Assembly: GCF_905475465.1 (NCBI RefSeq)
Contig: NC_062259.1
Span: 13,526,501-13,590,500, forward strand
Reading direction: 5' to 3'
Source: Pieris napi
Lineage: Eukaryota > Arthropoda > Insecta > Lepidoptera > Pieridae
Length of the DNA stretch: 64,000 nt
Below are positions 25,339 to 37,411 of this stretch, piece by piece. Within the stretch, counting starts at the first letter, position 1. Each line of letters begins with the position of its first letter. A model generated the notes under the pieces. That model made no database searches and was not told the origin of the DNA. It was given only the letters and a program-made list of their open reading frames with translations. A program made the position numbers and the translations under genes.

Positions 25339-28300
25339 ATGGCCAATATGTTGATTCGGACTAAGTGTAAATATAATACAGCTGTTTTAATACGAGTGTT
25401 GTTTTTGGGAATACCCTTCGCGCATTATTTAGTGTTCGGCGCGATCGTAGGTGAACAGAAAACTGCAGGTAATTTTGTTTAACATTTGAAGCGAATGTTT
25501 TTAACGAATATTACGCCACTGCGATGGTAGCGTTCTATTTGTCAATGTATATATGGATATATGCGATATAATGCTGTATGTTTTTGATAATGTGAGAGTA
25601 GGTAGTTGTCTTTTTAAGGCAGTAATTATATATAACTTAATATTATATAATATAATATTTATACAATTATAAACTGTAGCATTTTATATTTATATATTTT
25701 TTCGCATTGTGCAAAGTTGTATTTTTTAAATATCTTAATCGTACGACGTTTTAATAAAATGTTTTGTGTACGAAAACATTTTCAGGCATATGAACCCAAA
25801 ATATGTATTGAACAAACCAGTCTATGACCTTTTAAGCTACGACAGCTTACAAAACGAATAATAATATAACATATAAATTATATTTTTTTCGTAGCCTCTG
25901 TCGTAGCGCGGCTTCTACGCATTTACACAGACGTAGCCCTACGTTTACATAATATTCCACTCGAGGGCATTACTAGAAGACAAGAGATAAATAAGAATTA
26001 TTTGAGTAATGTAATGTAATCACGAGCAATGGAGCATTATGGTCAGATTTTTAATATACATTTTATATGCCACGTGTACGTGTACGTGTAAATCGCTATG
26101 ATATCACGTAGCCTTAATTGTCCTGATTATTAATATAGTAATAACAAGTGCGAGTATTTATGCGTCTACATTATTAATTGTTTTATATGTGTGTATTTAT
26201 TATTAACACAAAATAAAAGTATCAAACTTTTTAAATCTTTAACAGGGCTGGATTTAGGGGGAGGCAACCGGGGCTACAGTTCCGTAGCCTCCACAATAGC
26301 GGGGCTCCCAAAATAGAGACTTCGGAAAAAAATGTTTTATATTCCGGCCAATAAAGACTAGTAAACCACTTTTCTTTTGATATATTTTGATACGTTTGTT
26401 AAATACGAAAAAAGATCTACTTGGATTTACAATCAATTATTGATCGAAAAACTGGACTGACAATTTTTTTTTTCAAAAATAATTTGCTGACTGGGGGCCT
26501 CCACTCCTTTGTTACCCTGAGGCCTCCAGACCTCTAATAACCAAACGGGATAAAAGTGATTGTTTTTATTTGTACTGCATTTTTGATACTCGATGATGTT
26601 ATTATTATACGCTCTCTGGGTCAGAGATAATACTCACTCTATTTTAACGAACCCAGTAGAACTGAAGATTTAATGCGGTGCTAAAATTATTATTCATTGT
26701 TTAATACAATACTTAGCTTATGCTTAGACTGCCTGGCTATACACTAAGACGAATTAGGTCATCGCAGCGCTTAGAAACCAGAAAAAAATTGCTAAATTCT
26801 ATACATATCTTACTTATTATGTATACGTTAAACAGGGCGCGAGTTCTCTTCTCGACATCTGTTATCAATTGATGTGCATGGAAAGAACTGTACTTCACCA
26901 GCCATTCTTGAGTTTCCTTCGGATGGTCTTAACAGGAATCAAAGACAACAGGTATTGTTTGATTAAATTTTTTAAAAATAAATGATTTCGAACTTTTACT
27001 TTGTTTAAACTTTATACAACAGCGTTGTACCTATAGGAAAGCCTACTACTCTATATCATTGCATATATCATATTTTATAATAACAAATTAAATATTTTTA
27101 TATTATATAATTTGTGCATCCCATGAATCCCGAAAAGCATTCCTTCTCTACATTTCATTAATCAATTTTTAGTTAGCCGGGTCCTCTACCATAGATCCTC
27201 AAATCCTGGAATTAACGCAATGAACATGGATTAAATTATAATTTACAAATAGTTTACTGTATATTATATTATAAGAGATATGTAACCTATGTTCTAGGGC
27301 TTCATCTTATTGCATTGTGCCTTTGCTATCTACTGCTTTCTTCTTCTCGGCGCTGTCTGCGAGCACTACTTCGTCCCCGCTATCGAGATGATATGTGAAC
27401 GTAAGTAGTGTATAAAACAGAACTTGGGAATTTGCTGATTTGTATATATCGGTTATTGGTACAGCCAATACACGGCTCGTTTTTCCGTACGACATTCAAA
27501 CAGGGGCATTCATTTGTACTTTATAGTAAATATACTATATAAGGTGAATATACTTAAAACAATATAATAGTAAATACACTCATAACAATAAACACGAAAC
27601 GTATATACATACATTAGCATATTGGTCCTTTTCACCCAACCGATAATATTGCCACGTCTAACTGTTTGTAGCGTAAGCCATCCATTTATCCATTAACAGA
27701 GCACGTCACACTACAATTGCGTATCGCACATTTAGAGGGCTCATAGATTAGTTTACAGCTGCTCATGTCCACGGTCTTGGCCTCATAGAATTAATACATA
27801 ATCAACATAGAGGCTGTGTCAACTTTATTTTTCTTACACAAATAATTGTTTACTTTTAAACGCAGAAAATTTGATACTAAAATAATTATTGTCCTAAAAC
27901 TTAGAAACGATTATCCTTACGAACCAAATAGTTATTTCCGATACGTTAAGATTTTTTTATTTGAGTTATTATTCGTTATTTCCTTATTATTGATTTTTTA
28001 ACATCTATTTTAAAAGCCACAGCGCAGCAACAAGATGTTCTAGTTACCGCGAGATAACTGATTCTTTTAAACCACAATTTTCCTTGCTTATATTCAACAG
28101 GTCTACACATGAAATCTGACATAGCTGGTGCAACATTCATGGCCGCAGCGAGTTCTAGTCCAGAGCTATTTATAAATTGTGTTGGCACTTTCGTGACTGA
28201 AGGAGACTTAGGAGTGGGTGCGGTCGTTGGCTCAGCAGTTTTTAATGTACTCGCTGTACCAGCATGCTGTGCCCTCGTTGCCGGCAGGGTACTACACATT

Positions 28301-30443
28301 TTTTACTCCGCTTTTCAAATTAAACTATTGCTTTTCTAGGAACATCAGTATTTTAAATAGTTAATATAAAATGTTACACAGTTTATTTACAGACCATCTT
28401 ACCACAAAAGAAAACTAGTATGAAATGTGAATTTATTTAAAACTCTATAGGTTATAGAGCTGGACTGGTGGTCTATCTCTCGCGACTGTCTGATGTATGC
28501 AGTAGCCGTGCTGGCTCTCATCCTAACTTTATTGGACGATATGGTTTATTGGCATGAAGCACTTCTACTCGTTCTCATGTACACACTTTATATACTGGGT
28601 GAGGCGCCATTTGTTGATACATTATGGAATTTACATTGTAGTTAGTTCAGTGTATGAAAAATACTAAATATAAATAATATAACATGTATTTCCAGCGATG
28701 GTATTTAACGACAAACTTGGAAATTTTGTTAGAAGTGGATGCTGCTACACTCGAAAGCCAAAACTGTTCACTGAGGTGACTCCTCTTTTGTTTAAAGGTA
28801 CTTCAACCTCTTTTCTTAATCATGTTAAGTCTAGCAAAACAATTAAATTAGTTGTGGTATAATAGTTTCTATCTTGTCGTATTAAAATAATCATAGGATT
28901 ATTTTTGCTTACAGCATTGAGCTTATATAGTTTGGTGAAATTTAAAAACATAACGAAAACATTTTTAATTGGTATTTCTTTAATTATTGTTAATTTCGAG
29001 AGTGTATGGCATATATTTAGTAAGCAGAGAAAGAATTTGAATAATTTTTAGATAAGAACTTGTTGGATAACGCAAATCGTGTCACCGTGAAAAACCAAAA
29101 AATAAACGATGTGGAACAGGGGACAAAGTTTATAAAAACATACAACAACTCCACGGACACAGGTATTTATGATATAGATTACTTATGTATACTTATGTAC
29201 TTATATGTACATAAGAATTCATTTTAATAATAAAAAAATAACGATTTAAATATACAATAGTTACACACTTAGTTATCATTGTACCAAGAATTTCGACTGA
29301 AAACTAGTTACTAACTGTTCCTTGTTGTTACTATAATCTGCTTTTTCTAGAATCAAGCAACAGTTATCTTTGGTCCTGGCCGGATGGTATGTCTTCCACA
29401 AAGAAATTATTCTGGGTCGTGACTTGGCCTCTTTGTCTGCTCCTTTGGATCACTATACCTGACTGTAGACAACACCCACGTCTTTACCCCCTCACTTTCA
29501 TGATGTGTGTAACTTGGATTGGTGGGGTTTCCTATATAGTAGCTTGGATAATCACTATCATTGGTAAGTAAGGAAGTGCGAAAAGCAATTAATAATAATA
29601 TAATGATGAATGAAATTATCAAAGCAGACAAGAACTTAAGAAAGTCAGTGGAAATCCAGTATATGGTTACTCTTTGTAAATAGGATTTTTGTATATATAG
29701 GATATTGTGGAAGAGTTGATCCCAAAATCACGACCATGAGGTTTAATATTTTATAGACAATTTATTATTATGTTTTCCTAGGTGATACTCTTAATGTTCC
29801 TGATAGCATTACCGGGTTGACAATTCTTGCTGCAGGGACCAGCCTCCCTGAAGCCGTCTCCAGCGTTCTTGTGACTAACCACGGTAATACCAGTACTTTA
29901 TGAAATTGGCACTTTCTTTCTTGTTATACAGATTATAGATATGCTTATTTAACTTTTCAGGACACGGCTCTATGGGAATAAGTAACTCTATTGGATCAAA
30001 TACTTTCGATATTCTCCTCTGTCTGGGTCTCCCTTGGCTTATAAAGTCCCTCTTCTATCCAGGCGTTCCTGGTAACCACTGGGTAAGTACTTTGCTAATT
30101 ATGTCTAGAAAAGTGTAATAACTTAACACGCTAAGAGACGTACGTGGAACATGAAGGACTAATATTGTCTTGGGTGATGTGGTTTTTTTAACAAACATAA
30201 TTGGTTATAATTTATTATTTGTTTCAGGTTCAGATAAATTCAAGTGGATTGTCGTATAGCGCCATCTCTCTGTTGTCCACACTGTTTGCACTGTACGGAG
30301 CTCTCGCTTTAAACAAATTTCAACTAGATTGGAAAGTTGGCATTACCTGCGCATGTGTCTATCTTGGTTTCTTAGTATTGGCTGCACTGATTGAGTTGAA
30401 CGTACTCTTTGATGTCAATCTGCCAATATGTCCACACTTTTAA
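25339..30443 (+). CDS. K+-dependent Na+/Ca2+ exchanger (SLC24/NCKX, zydeco-like), copy B, 11 exons, 516 aa
   Basis: Exons: 25339-25468, 26836-26951, 27298-27400, 28101-28288, 28451-28598, 28696-28797, 29052-29162, 29351-29563, 29782-29883, 29961-30082, 30228-30443. They sum to 1551 nt, all GT..AG and in phase. Exon 1 ([13 protein letters not shown], then a hydrophobic run to residue 39) is a signal or first membrane helix. The lumenal [14 protein letters not shown] is near residue 61. Alpha-1 is [20 protein letters not shown] near 126, with the key Glu at 138. Alpha-2 has [12 protein letters not shown] near 387 and [19 protein letters not shown] near 412, with the K+-linked Asp at 421. The central loop is shorter than in copy A. 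It lies head-to-head with copy A. Relative to A it has extra introns after 26951 and 28598, and lacks the intron A has before ATWIITWP. Confidence 0.95.
26245..26540 (+). mobile_element. Probable non-autonomous hAT-like fragment in NCKX-B intron 1
   Basis: It opens cagggctggatttaggggga, the start typical of one group of insect hAT elements. A GC-rich stretch about the word cctcc recurs near the right side (gggggcctccactcc, gaggcctccagacc). A clean right terminal repeat was not seen, so the end is approximate. Confidence 0.4.
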
Positions 30444-30812
30444 TAGCATTTTTTTAAAGCTAGCTTAAGTTTTTATATATATTAATATTTACAGAGGACA
30501 TCGTAAGACTTTTTTAGGTAAAATATGTAATACATCATCGCATATCGTATGTTATTTCTATGTTCCTAAATATTTCTAAAATGGAGTTTTAAGTGAACGT
30601 TCGCCAAACAGGGCCATTTGACAGGTTCATTTACTTTGTAGGATGTAGGATAGTACTTTTCATGTAGGATAACGATTTGATAGAATTTCAGAATTTTAAC
30701 AAACTTCACCACCAAGTGCACCCCATCGACTACAATTGAATTAAACTATATCAATCAATTTGATACATGTCTTTCCACATTCTTTCCAATTTATATACAT
30801 ATATAAATGTAA

Positions 30813-30818
30813 AATAAA
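30813..30818 (+). terminator. Candidate polyadenylation signal of NCKX-B
   Basis: AATAAA lies 370 bases after the TAA at 30443, with a second AATAAA shortly after (gtaaataaata). Either could serve; the hexamer is common in this AT-rich DNA. Confidence 0.35.
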
Positions 30819-30850
30819 AGTAAAGTAAATAAATACAGATATAGTTGACC

Positions 30851-31020
30851 TGTGACTCCCATCCCTGAGGCCGGGCGTTTAAGTCCAATACACGAATGGA
30901 TTTTTGCTTCTATCTGTACAGTTATGATTTTCTGGGAATGTGAAGGCATCGGCCGATAGATAGGCCGATACTGACATATCTAATACACACAAATCGACGA
31001 TATGTGTTAGGCACATAAGG
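30851..31020 (+). mobile_element. tRNA-derived SINE, decayed
   Basis: tgactcccatccctgaggcc at the left matches the tRNA-like head of the SINE family seen at 6674 and 55624, and atatgtgttaggcac near the right matches the body (tgtgtcaggcac). The middle has diverged strongly. Confidence 0.5.
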
Positions 31021-31798
31021 TATCCTTGTTCTTAAATAATGTTAGGTGATTAAAAGGTTTTTGTTACATGTGATAAAGAATGTTATGTATTCTGTCCTAT
31101 CTTGAATGAATTCTTACTTTCGCCTTTCAATTTCATATTTTGCGTGACTGATGCGTATTGTTCGCTGTATTGTTGTCTATTAACAATTACGATGACTTAA
31201 GATTAATTAAATTAATAAGCAAATAATGGTTTCTCTTTTATTTATTAATGCATAAGATTTACCATAACCGTACTATAAGTAGAACGTACTAGTACAATGT
31301 TTTTGTCGTTTATTTACATACATTGTCAAACTATAATCATATATTGGTAAGGAAAAAATATTCAATTAATATAAGATGTTCAAGGTTTTGTATGAAATTC
31401 TAAAATTTATAATTATACAGCCTATTATTACTCCCACTATTCTTAAAGAATTTTATTCTAGTTTTATGTTGTGTATAAAATTATTGACATTTAGTCTGTT
31501 GTGTATGGGAAATAAATTTATATGCAGTACCTACCGAAACGCTTAATACAATGCGAGTAAGCAAATCTGAACAAGGCTACATGAATACTTTTTAATTATT
31601 GTAATACATATAAAATCTTGTTGATACTTACACTATTTTCGTTGGTACTAGTGCTCTACCAATATAACTAAGACAAATTATTACCTATAAAAGAAACGCA
31701 GTTTTTAATCCTTCCCTAAATAAAAAATATATCTGTAATCCTAGAGTAAAACAAAAAATATTGGTTGTTTGTAAAGTAGGTTTACGATCGAGATGTTT

Positions 31799-32130
31799 AC
31801 GTGATAACGTCTTATTGGTGATATGTATAAGTTTTTGGGAAGTAAGGAATTAATGAAGATAACAATTTTTTCAAATTTTAAATTACATCTATCGTTTTAT
31901 TCACACTTTTGATGATAAATTTCGGGTGTAAAATGACAAGTTTACTTATTCGACTATGATATACATTTTTCTTCATACATTCACGGAATGACTGGCAGCG
32001 CTCGAGATGAAACGGGAGATCGGTCCGTCTCTCTCTCGTTATACCTGCGATCGCGCTCGTGAGGTTTTGGTGTGACACAAGTTTCTGAACATGTCACCCG
32101 ACTAAAACGATTTTAAAGACGTTATCACGT
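31799..32130. mobile_element. MITE-like element with 15-bp terminal inverted repeats
   Basis: ACGTGATAACGTCTT at 31799-31813 is repeated as its exact complement AAGACGTTATCACGT at 32116-32130. The interior is about 300 bases with no coding capacity and includes a GC-richer stretch (gagatcggtccgtctctctc). No clear target duplication was seen. Confidence 0.55.
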
Positions 32131-32639
32131 CAAAAAGTTATGTGTTCTGTTGTAGAAATGTTGTTACTGTTTGAACATGTGTTGATTCATAAAATATAAT
32201 TAAACATTATGTTGTATAACCGTTGGTAAGGTCTATCTCTCGCTGCGCCGGAGTAAGGGATAAAAAACTAAATAAATCCTTATGGGAGTATAATATATTC
32301 CTATACGTAGAAGGCATATTACCTATCATTATTTTAATGTTTAAATATCACGTATGTTTCAAATATGTATTTTTAAATAACCTAACGATATGACAAACTA
32401 TTTTCTAGACTGTTAAGCATGATTGTGCAATTACGTCACGCCTGAATGATCAACGTTCATTTAAATAGATTGATTATACAGACAATAACCTCTTTGATAA
32501 TCATTTGATATAATAAGGATAGAACGAAAATACTGAGAATTAATTAATCATACTTAGTATAAAAATTTTGATCATGCATAAGAGAAGTCGAGGAACATAT
32601 TACAAATCTTCTTAAATTTGAAAAGAATGTCAATATCAT

Positions 32640-32800
32640 CACGATCAAAATAAACAGAACACATGGAAAAGGTTGGATGTGCCAAGACTCAAGAGGTGTG
32701 GAAAGAGGAAAGTTCAGAAGATGGATTGACCCTATTAAAACGTAATGGTAAACATTTAAAAAGGGGTGGCAATAGACAGACATGAAGACAATAAAATAAG
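32640..32800 (+). mobile_element. RTE-type LINE 3' fragment
   Basis: The plus strand reads in pieces like the C-terminus of RTE LINEs (RGVERGKFRRWIDPIKT), followed by tggcaatagacagacatgaa, with stops. It directly abuts the hairpin at 32804. Confidence 0.45.
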
Positions 32801-32803
32801 CGA

Positions 32804-32849
32804 AATAATATAACTTAAAAATATAATAATATTTTTAAGTTATATTATT
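32804..32849. repeat. Perfect 21-bp hairpin, 4-nt loop
   Basis: Arms 32804-32824 and 32829-32849 are exact complements (aataatataacttaaaaata...), all AT-rich but for one base pair. It sits at the end of the LINE fragment, so it may be an insertion by-product. Confidence 0.75.
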
Positions 32850-33632
32850 ACTTACTTAAAGGAGATTGTTCCTGAACAATTTCTAAATAACTTCACGCTA
32901 ACTGGTTTTATCAGATTACTTCGAAATTGAAGAAGAATAAGGATATCGACATTAATTAATATCATAGATAGGATACAAGAGTCTTACCGAGGAATAGGAA
33001 TATAAATATATATATTAGGAATATTATTGGCTACGCCAGTCGCCTCGCGAATTTTCTAAACAGAATATGTGAATAAAATAAGGTTCAGAACCACACGCGT
33101 CGGGGAGATTAGGAAACTTACTCAAAATTTATATAATTTACAACATATTTTGTCATACTATTTATGAGTTACGCTGCAACATGCGGTCCGTCTATGGCCA
33201 GCGTTAGACAAAATATGTGAACTAAAATGCGTAAGTACAAAATGTGACTCAAACAGTTATATAGCTGAAACTATCAGGCTCATAGAATATTAAATACTAT
33301 TTATGCCAACTATTGATCAACATCATCTTAATAGCTAATGCGTATCTAATGTTAAACATAGAGGGAACTGTGGACATGATGTTCTTTTTACACAAATATC
33401 TACGATAGTTGCACGCATCAAAGGCGAAATCGAGAATTAAAGTTTTTATAAACCACAGTCTGTCCTTTTAGTGAAGTTAGTTATTTTAGTTAAAATAATT
33501 GAATTTAAATGAGTAACGTTCACGGTAATCCTTAGTTAAAGAACCATAATAAGCTAAATTAACACATTTAAGTCGACTTAGGTTGAACAAAGAAGAAATA
33601 ATTGTATTCTTTTTTAAGTATCGCTTGAATTG

Positions 33633-33638
33633 TTTATT
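33633..33638 (-). terminator. Candidate polyadenylation signal of the secreted gene
   Basis: TTTATT on the plus strand (AATAAA on the minus) lies about 105 bases beyond the stop at 33742-33744, a normal spacing. Confidence 0.45.
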
Positions 33639-33741
33639 TATCTGTCAGCATTCAGCTCATTATTGCTAACAGTACATAAACAAATGCTTACGAGTTATAT
33701 TATTATATTAAAAATACTACTTTTTAATCCTACATTTACAG

Positions 33742-36700
33742 CTATAACTTAAAGCTAGGATAGATGTTAAGCGTGTTAACGATCCGTTGCCACAAGCTCG
33801 GTCTCCGCTTGGCCGCATAGGGATCTCTCGTGGACAACGGTGTTGCCATACAAATCCTTAACGGTGATCTCGTAGGCATATCAAAGGGGTATGGATGCTT
33901 TACAATCGGCGATACAGAAGAACCAACTAAATTAATCGTCTGTTTATTCAATTTGACTGGCTGGGTGGTCACCGTTTGACTCGCTGTACCCGCTAATATA
34001 ATTGGTATACCATTCCTTTGTTTATGAGATTTTACCATAGGTTTAGCTGTGGTAGATGTCTCTAAAATCTCATGAAATATAGAATCTTCGTAGTCCTTGC
34101 TTTCATCTGCCAGGGGTGACACAAAAAGTACTTGGCGAAGGCTATTGATGTCTTGCACAAGTTTTGCGTGCTCCTTGACGATATCGTCCTTATTGTAGTA
34201 ATCAGATCGACGTGCCAATTTGGGAGGAGGCCGGTATTTTGGAGTAGTGTGAATAAAGCGTGGTTCTTTTTTACGGTAACCTAAAAAACATACAACAATT
34301 TTAGTAAAAGTGTAATTATTGAGAAAAAAAAACCTTCAGTTTGAACGAATTTATATATTGAAATAAATAGAGTCATACCGAAGTTGTTATAATTATAAAT
34401 ATTTACCATCCTCTAGACTTCTAAAATATTTAAAGTCCTTGGGCTCCGGATAATCGAAGCAATCAACCTGAAATTGTAATTTTACTATTACGTTTTTGTT
34501 AACTCTCTACATAGTTAATTTTGTTGGAAAGATTGATCTTATTTAAGTCATATGGCGTTCGCTAAAATGGCAGTCAATTTATATTTTAATTACATTCGCA
34601 ATTTTGGTATTATTGAAGTTGGTACACTCGCATTTAGAAATAGTTAAAAGTAAATAAGACAGTCGCCATTGATTTTAAATTTTGCGAGATTCCGATACAC
34701 AGTTAATACACACATAATTATGAAAGTGGCAGAAGAATATTCAGTTACATTATTAGGTAAAATCGTTTTAACTTTTGATCTTTAAAGTAAACACGAAATT
34801 TTTCGTAATAATAACAGATTACTAGACCACCACGTTACCGTATTTATTCCATACTTTGATGATTAAATTATCTCTAATATTGTTGTTTAATGTCTTATGA
34901 AGGAACACCACCTGAGTAGGCAACGATCTAATAATAATATTTTCAAAATGAATTAAGTAATCGTTAACTCTTAATGAACGACTCCTTTTTAAAAACCCGA
35001 CTCGATGGCTTGGAACTCAGTGAGCTGATTAAATGAGTACAGTCTACGAATGCGATTCTTGTATCTTATAGATAAACAGTAACTTAAACAACTATAGGAA
35101 ATATGACTGCTCTGTAAAACGCAAGACGTATCAATGACTTTGACAGGCTGACGTGCAGCCGGCATGATAATGAGCGACAAACCGGCGCACACGCACGGAG
35201 TCTTGTACCGAGGAAGATACAAGACTAAATAGTTATAAATACTTGTATGTAGTTACTTGAATTTTTAACAATTAAAACGCTAATTAAGTTTACCAAACAG
35301 TATAATAAAACGCAAGTAAAAATTTAATTATTTGCATAATTATTTTACATGCATTTTTTTGGTTTTTTTTCCAACTATGTTCATCTATATAAATAATCTA
35401 CATATTTGCACACATAGTAGGGACATTTTGATTTTAATATTATTATAATTTACATTCGCGACAAATATAGCTAAATTTTTCAAAGTAAATAAGTCTAATG
35501 TTTTATCTGCATTAAAAACATAAAAACGATTGGAGCAAATCTGCGCTCTATTACTTTAAATTAAATAGATTTCATACCTGTATGTCCTGATTATTCAGTG
35601 CATTATTAAAAAGCGATCTCTCAATTACGGAAAGTGTAAGGAAGCGACTTGTAGTAATTACAAACAGTTAATACTGTGTTTCGTGATATTTTGCTGTTTG
35701 TTACAATTTAATAGAAAATGCTTGATTAACATGCAACACTGTTAAATCTAATCTACTCACTGTTCCGATGAAGCTGATAAAACAATCGGATATATTGTCT
35801 TTGTGCACTATTTTTACAAGATTTAAATCATTAATTATTCCTTAGGGATAGAACTTCCGTGAAGTAGCATAGGGCAATGGGATAAAATTGTTAGCGACGT
35901 TTCACAAAAGGAGGGTTGGCGTAACTAAAAGAATGTGGCTTTTGATGTATCATGGCATACTACTGGAAGAAGACATAGGACAGGAAAACATGGGAAAATA
36001 TGGGAACGATGAAGCTTCGTTCCCAGACATACCCTGCGATTCTGTAACTCACTTTTCGAACTCACACAGCGGTTTTCGCATCGGCGGTCGCTCTCAAAAC
36101 AGTCGTGAAGCAGTCATTTTATGATTTGGCATTCTGAAAAGGTGGGAGCTTGTAGTTTATTGTTTATTAGAATGCCAAATCATACGTAAGTCGTGAAGCA
36201 GTCATAAAATGACTGATGTTTTGAGAGCGACCGCTGATGCGAAATCCGCTGTGTGAGTTCGAAAAGTGAGATACAGAATCGCAGGGCAGGATGTTGTTCT
36301 TCGAAACGTATTTTAATGCTGCTTTGTATCACGTCAAATGTGAACTTGGTTAATTATAAGCCCTTGCCACTTAATACACTTGCCACAGGGACCAAACATT
36401 TTAAATTTGTTTTCAAATTTTCTATTAACAATTATTGATTATTATTATTCTTTTTTTAACTAGATTTATTATTATTACTAGTAGGTTTATAATATCTCAT
36501 TAATATTTAACGTTAAGCAAATAGGAATATAATCTGTGGTGAGTGTAACCAATAGAAAAATTCTACCTTAGATAGTATATAATGTGAATTCAAATCGCGT
36601 TAAAAGTGTAATCACTGATATAACAGTTTCGAGTGATTACTAGAGAATCTTCTCATGAGCAAAAAAATGTATGAATGTAGAGTATTCGTTCATTATAAAT

Positions 36701-37411
36701 TTATGGTAAAAACAATACTAATTGCGTCGCAACGTATTAAAAACGAAAGCGGTTTACGGCTTGATAATTATTGATTTTCACAATAACTTAATAAGAATGG
36801 GAAATGGGTATCGAGAGTTCAATTGGAGAAAAGTGTATTTGTTAAATTCAAAGTGACGATTGTGAACAATGAGGAAATGTAATGAAACGCAAATAAAGTA
36901 GTTTTTTTTTCATAGCTAGAGATTCTTCATCGTAAATAGCAGTATCTACAAATAGCAGTGAATGGATTTATTAGAATGGCATTAGATAGAACTCTTTTAT
37001 AAATTTCTAACTCTGTTTCGCCAGATACTTTAATTAGAATGGTACAAGTGGTAAAATACAATTTTTATACCCAGTTGCAATACTTCATTGATTAAAAAAG
37101 TTAAGATGTTTTTCTCTTATCAAAGCCTCCGTCCCAATATATCAGAAATAGTTTCATCACCGTATACATTTTTTTGCACAAATTTATATTTATAATATAT
37201 TATTGTTAATACTATAGTACGAGTATACCCAAACATATATGTTTATTCGCCAGTCAAACTAAAACTAATTATTTGCCGAAACTGCCATGGTAACGACAGT
37301 ATATTGATGACATACCTTAATTGAAGATCCATGATAACGTTTGAGTAACCGAACATCGATGCAATTTACCACAACTATTAAAACGACCAGCACGGCCGTT
37401 CGCTGCCACAT
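33742..37411 (-). CDS. Small secreted protein of unknown family, 3 exons, 231 aa
   Basis: Exons in transcript order: 37411-37316, 34467-34407, 34280-33742. They total 696 nt, GT..AG junctions, all in phase. Exon 1 gives a classic signal peptide (MWQRTAVLVVLIVVVNCIDV). An upstream in-frame ATG at 37450 would add 13 residues before it, which is less likely. The mature part has VDCFDYPEPKDFKYFR, then a basic/proline stretch (HTTPKYRPPPKLARR), an acidic segment around ADESKDYEDSIFHEI, Thr-rich sequence and a basic end (AAKRRPSLWQRIVNTLN). Dibasic sites (ARR, KRR) might be processing points. I recognise no domain. It could be an extracellular matrix, cuticle or precursor protein, all guesses. Exon 3 is the strongest evidence. 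The large intron (34468-37315) holds a MITE. Confidence 0.72.
36032..36286. mobile_element. MITE/foldback element with 70-bp terminal inverted repeats
   Basis: The first 70 bases (CCCTGCGATTCTGTAACTCA...) match the complement of the last 70 with three mismatches. Inside, a 15-bp inverted repeat (ATGATTTGGCATTCT, 36121-36135, with 36169-36183) is framed by direct copies of GTCGTGAAGCAGTCAT at 36102-36117 and 36190-36205. There is no coding capacity. It lies in the first intron of the secreted gene and shares ends with the foldback at 6269-6325. Confidence 0.85.
36377..36480 (+). mobile_element. LINE 3'-tail fragment
   Basis: tgccacagggaccaaacatt, then tttgtttt and a run of tta/att repeats, matches the tails at 37668-37790 and, reversed, 58830-58923. 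Only the AT-rich 3' end remains. Confidence 0.45.

Larger units (their letters stand above)
30444..33741. other. Spacer between NCKX-B and the orphan secreted gene
   Basis: The two genes converge here, so both 3' UTRs lie inside. No coding exon is recognised. It holds a decayed SINE (30851-31020), a MITE-like element (31799-32130), a LINE tail (about 32640-32800) and a perfect hairpin (32804-32849). Confidence 0.5.

Noticed and set aside
25837..25915. Inverted words gctacgacag / ctgtcgtagc in NCKX-B intron 1
   Set aside because: Ten-base arms about 60 bases apart are weak, and no element borders were found.
26072..26090. Three copies of ACGTGT in tandem
   Set aside because: A trivial microsatellite with no context.
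34989..35222. 77-residue open stretch (-) in the secreted gene's intron
   Set aside because: The three chosen exons already join in phase and this stretch has no good splice sites or signal peptide.
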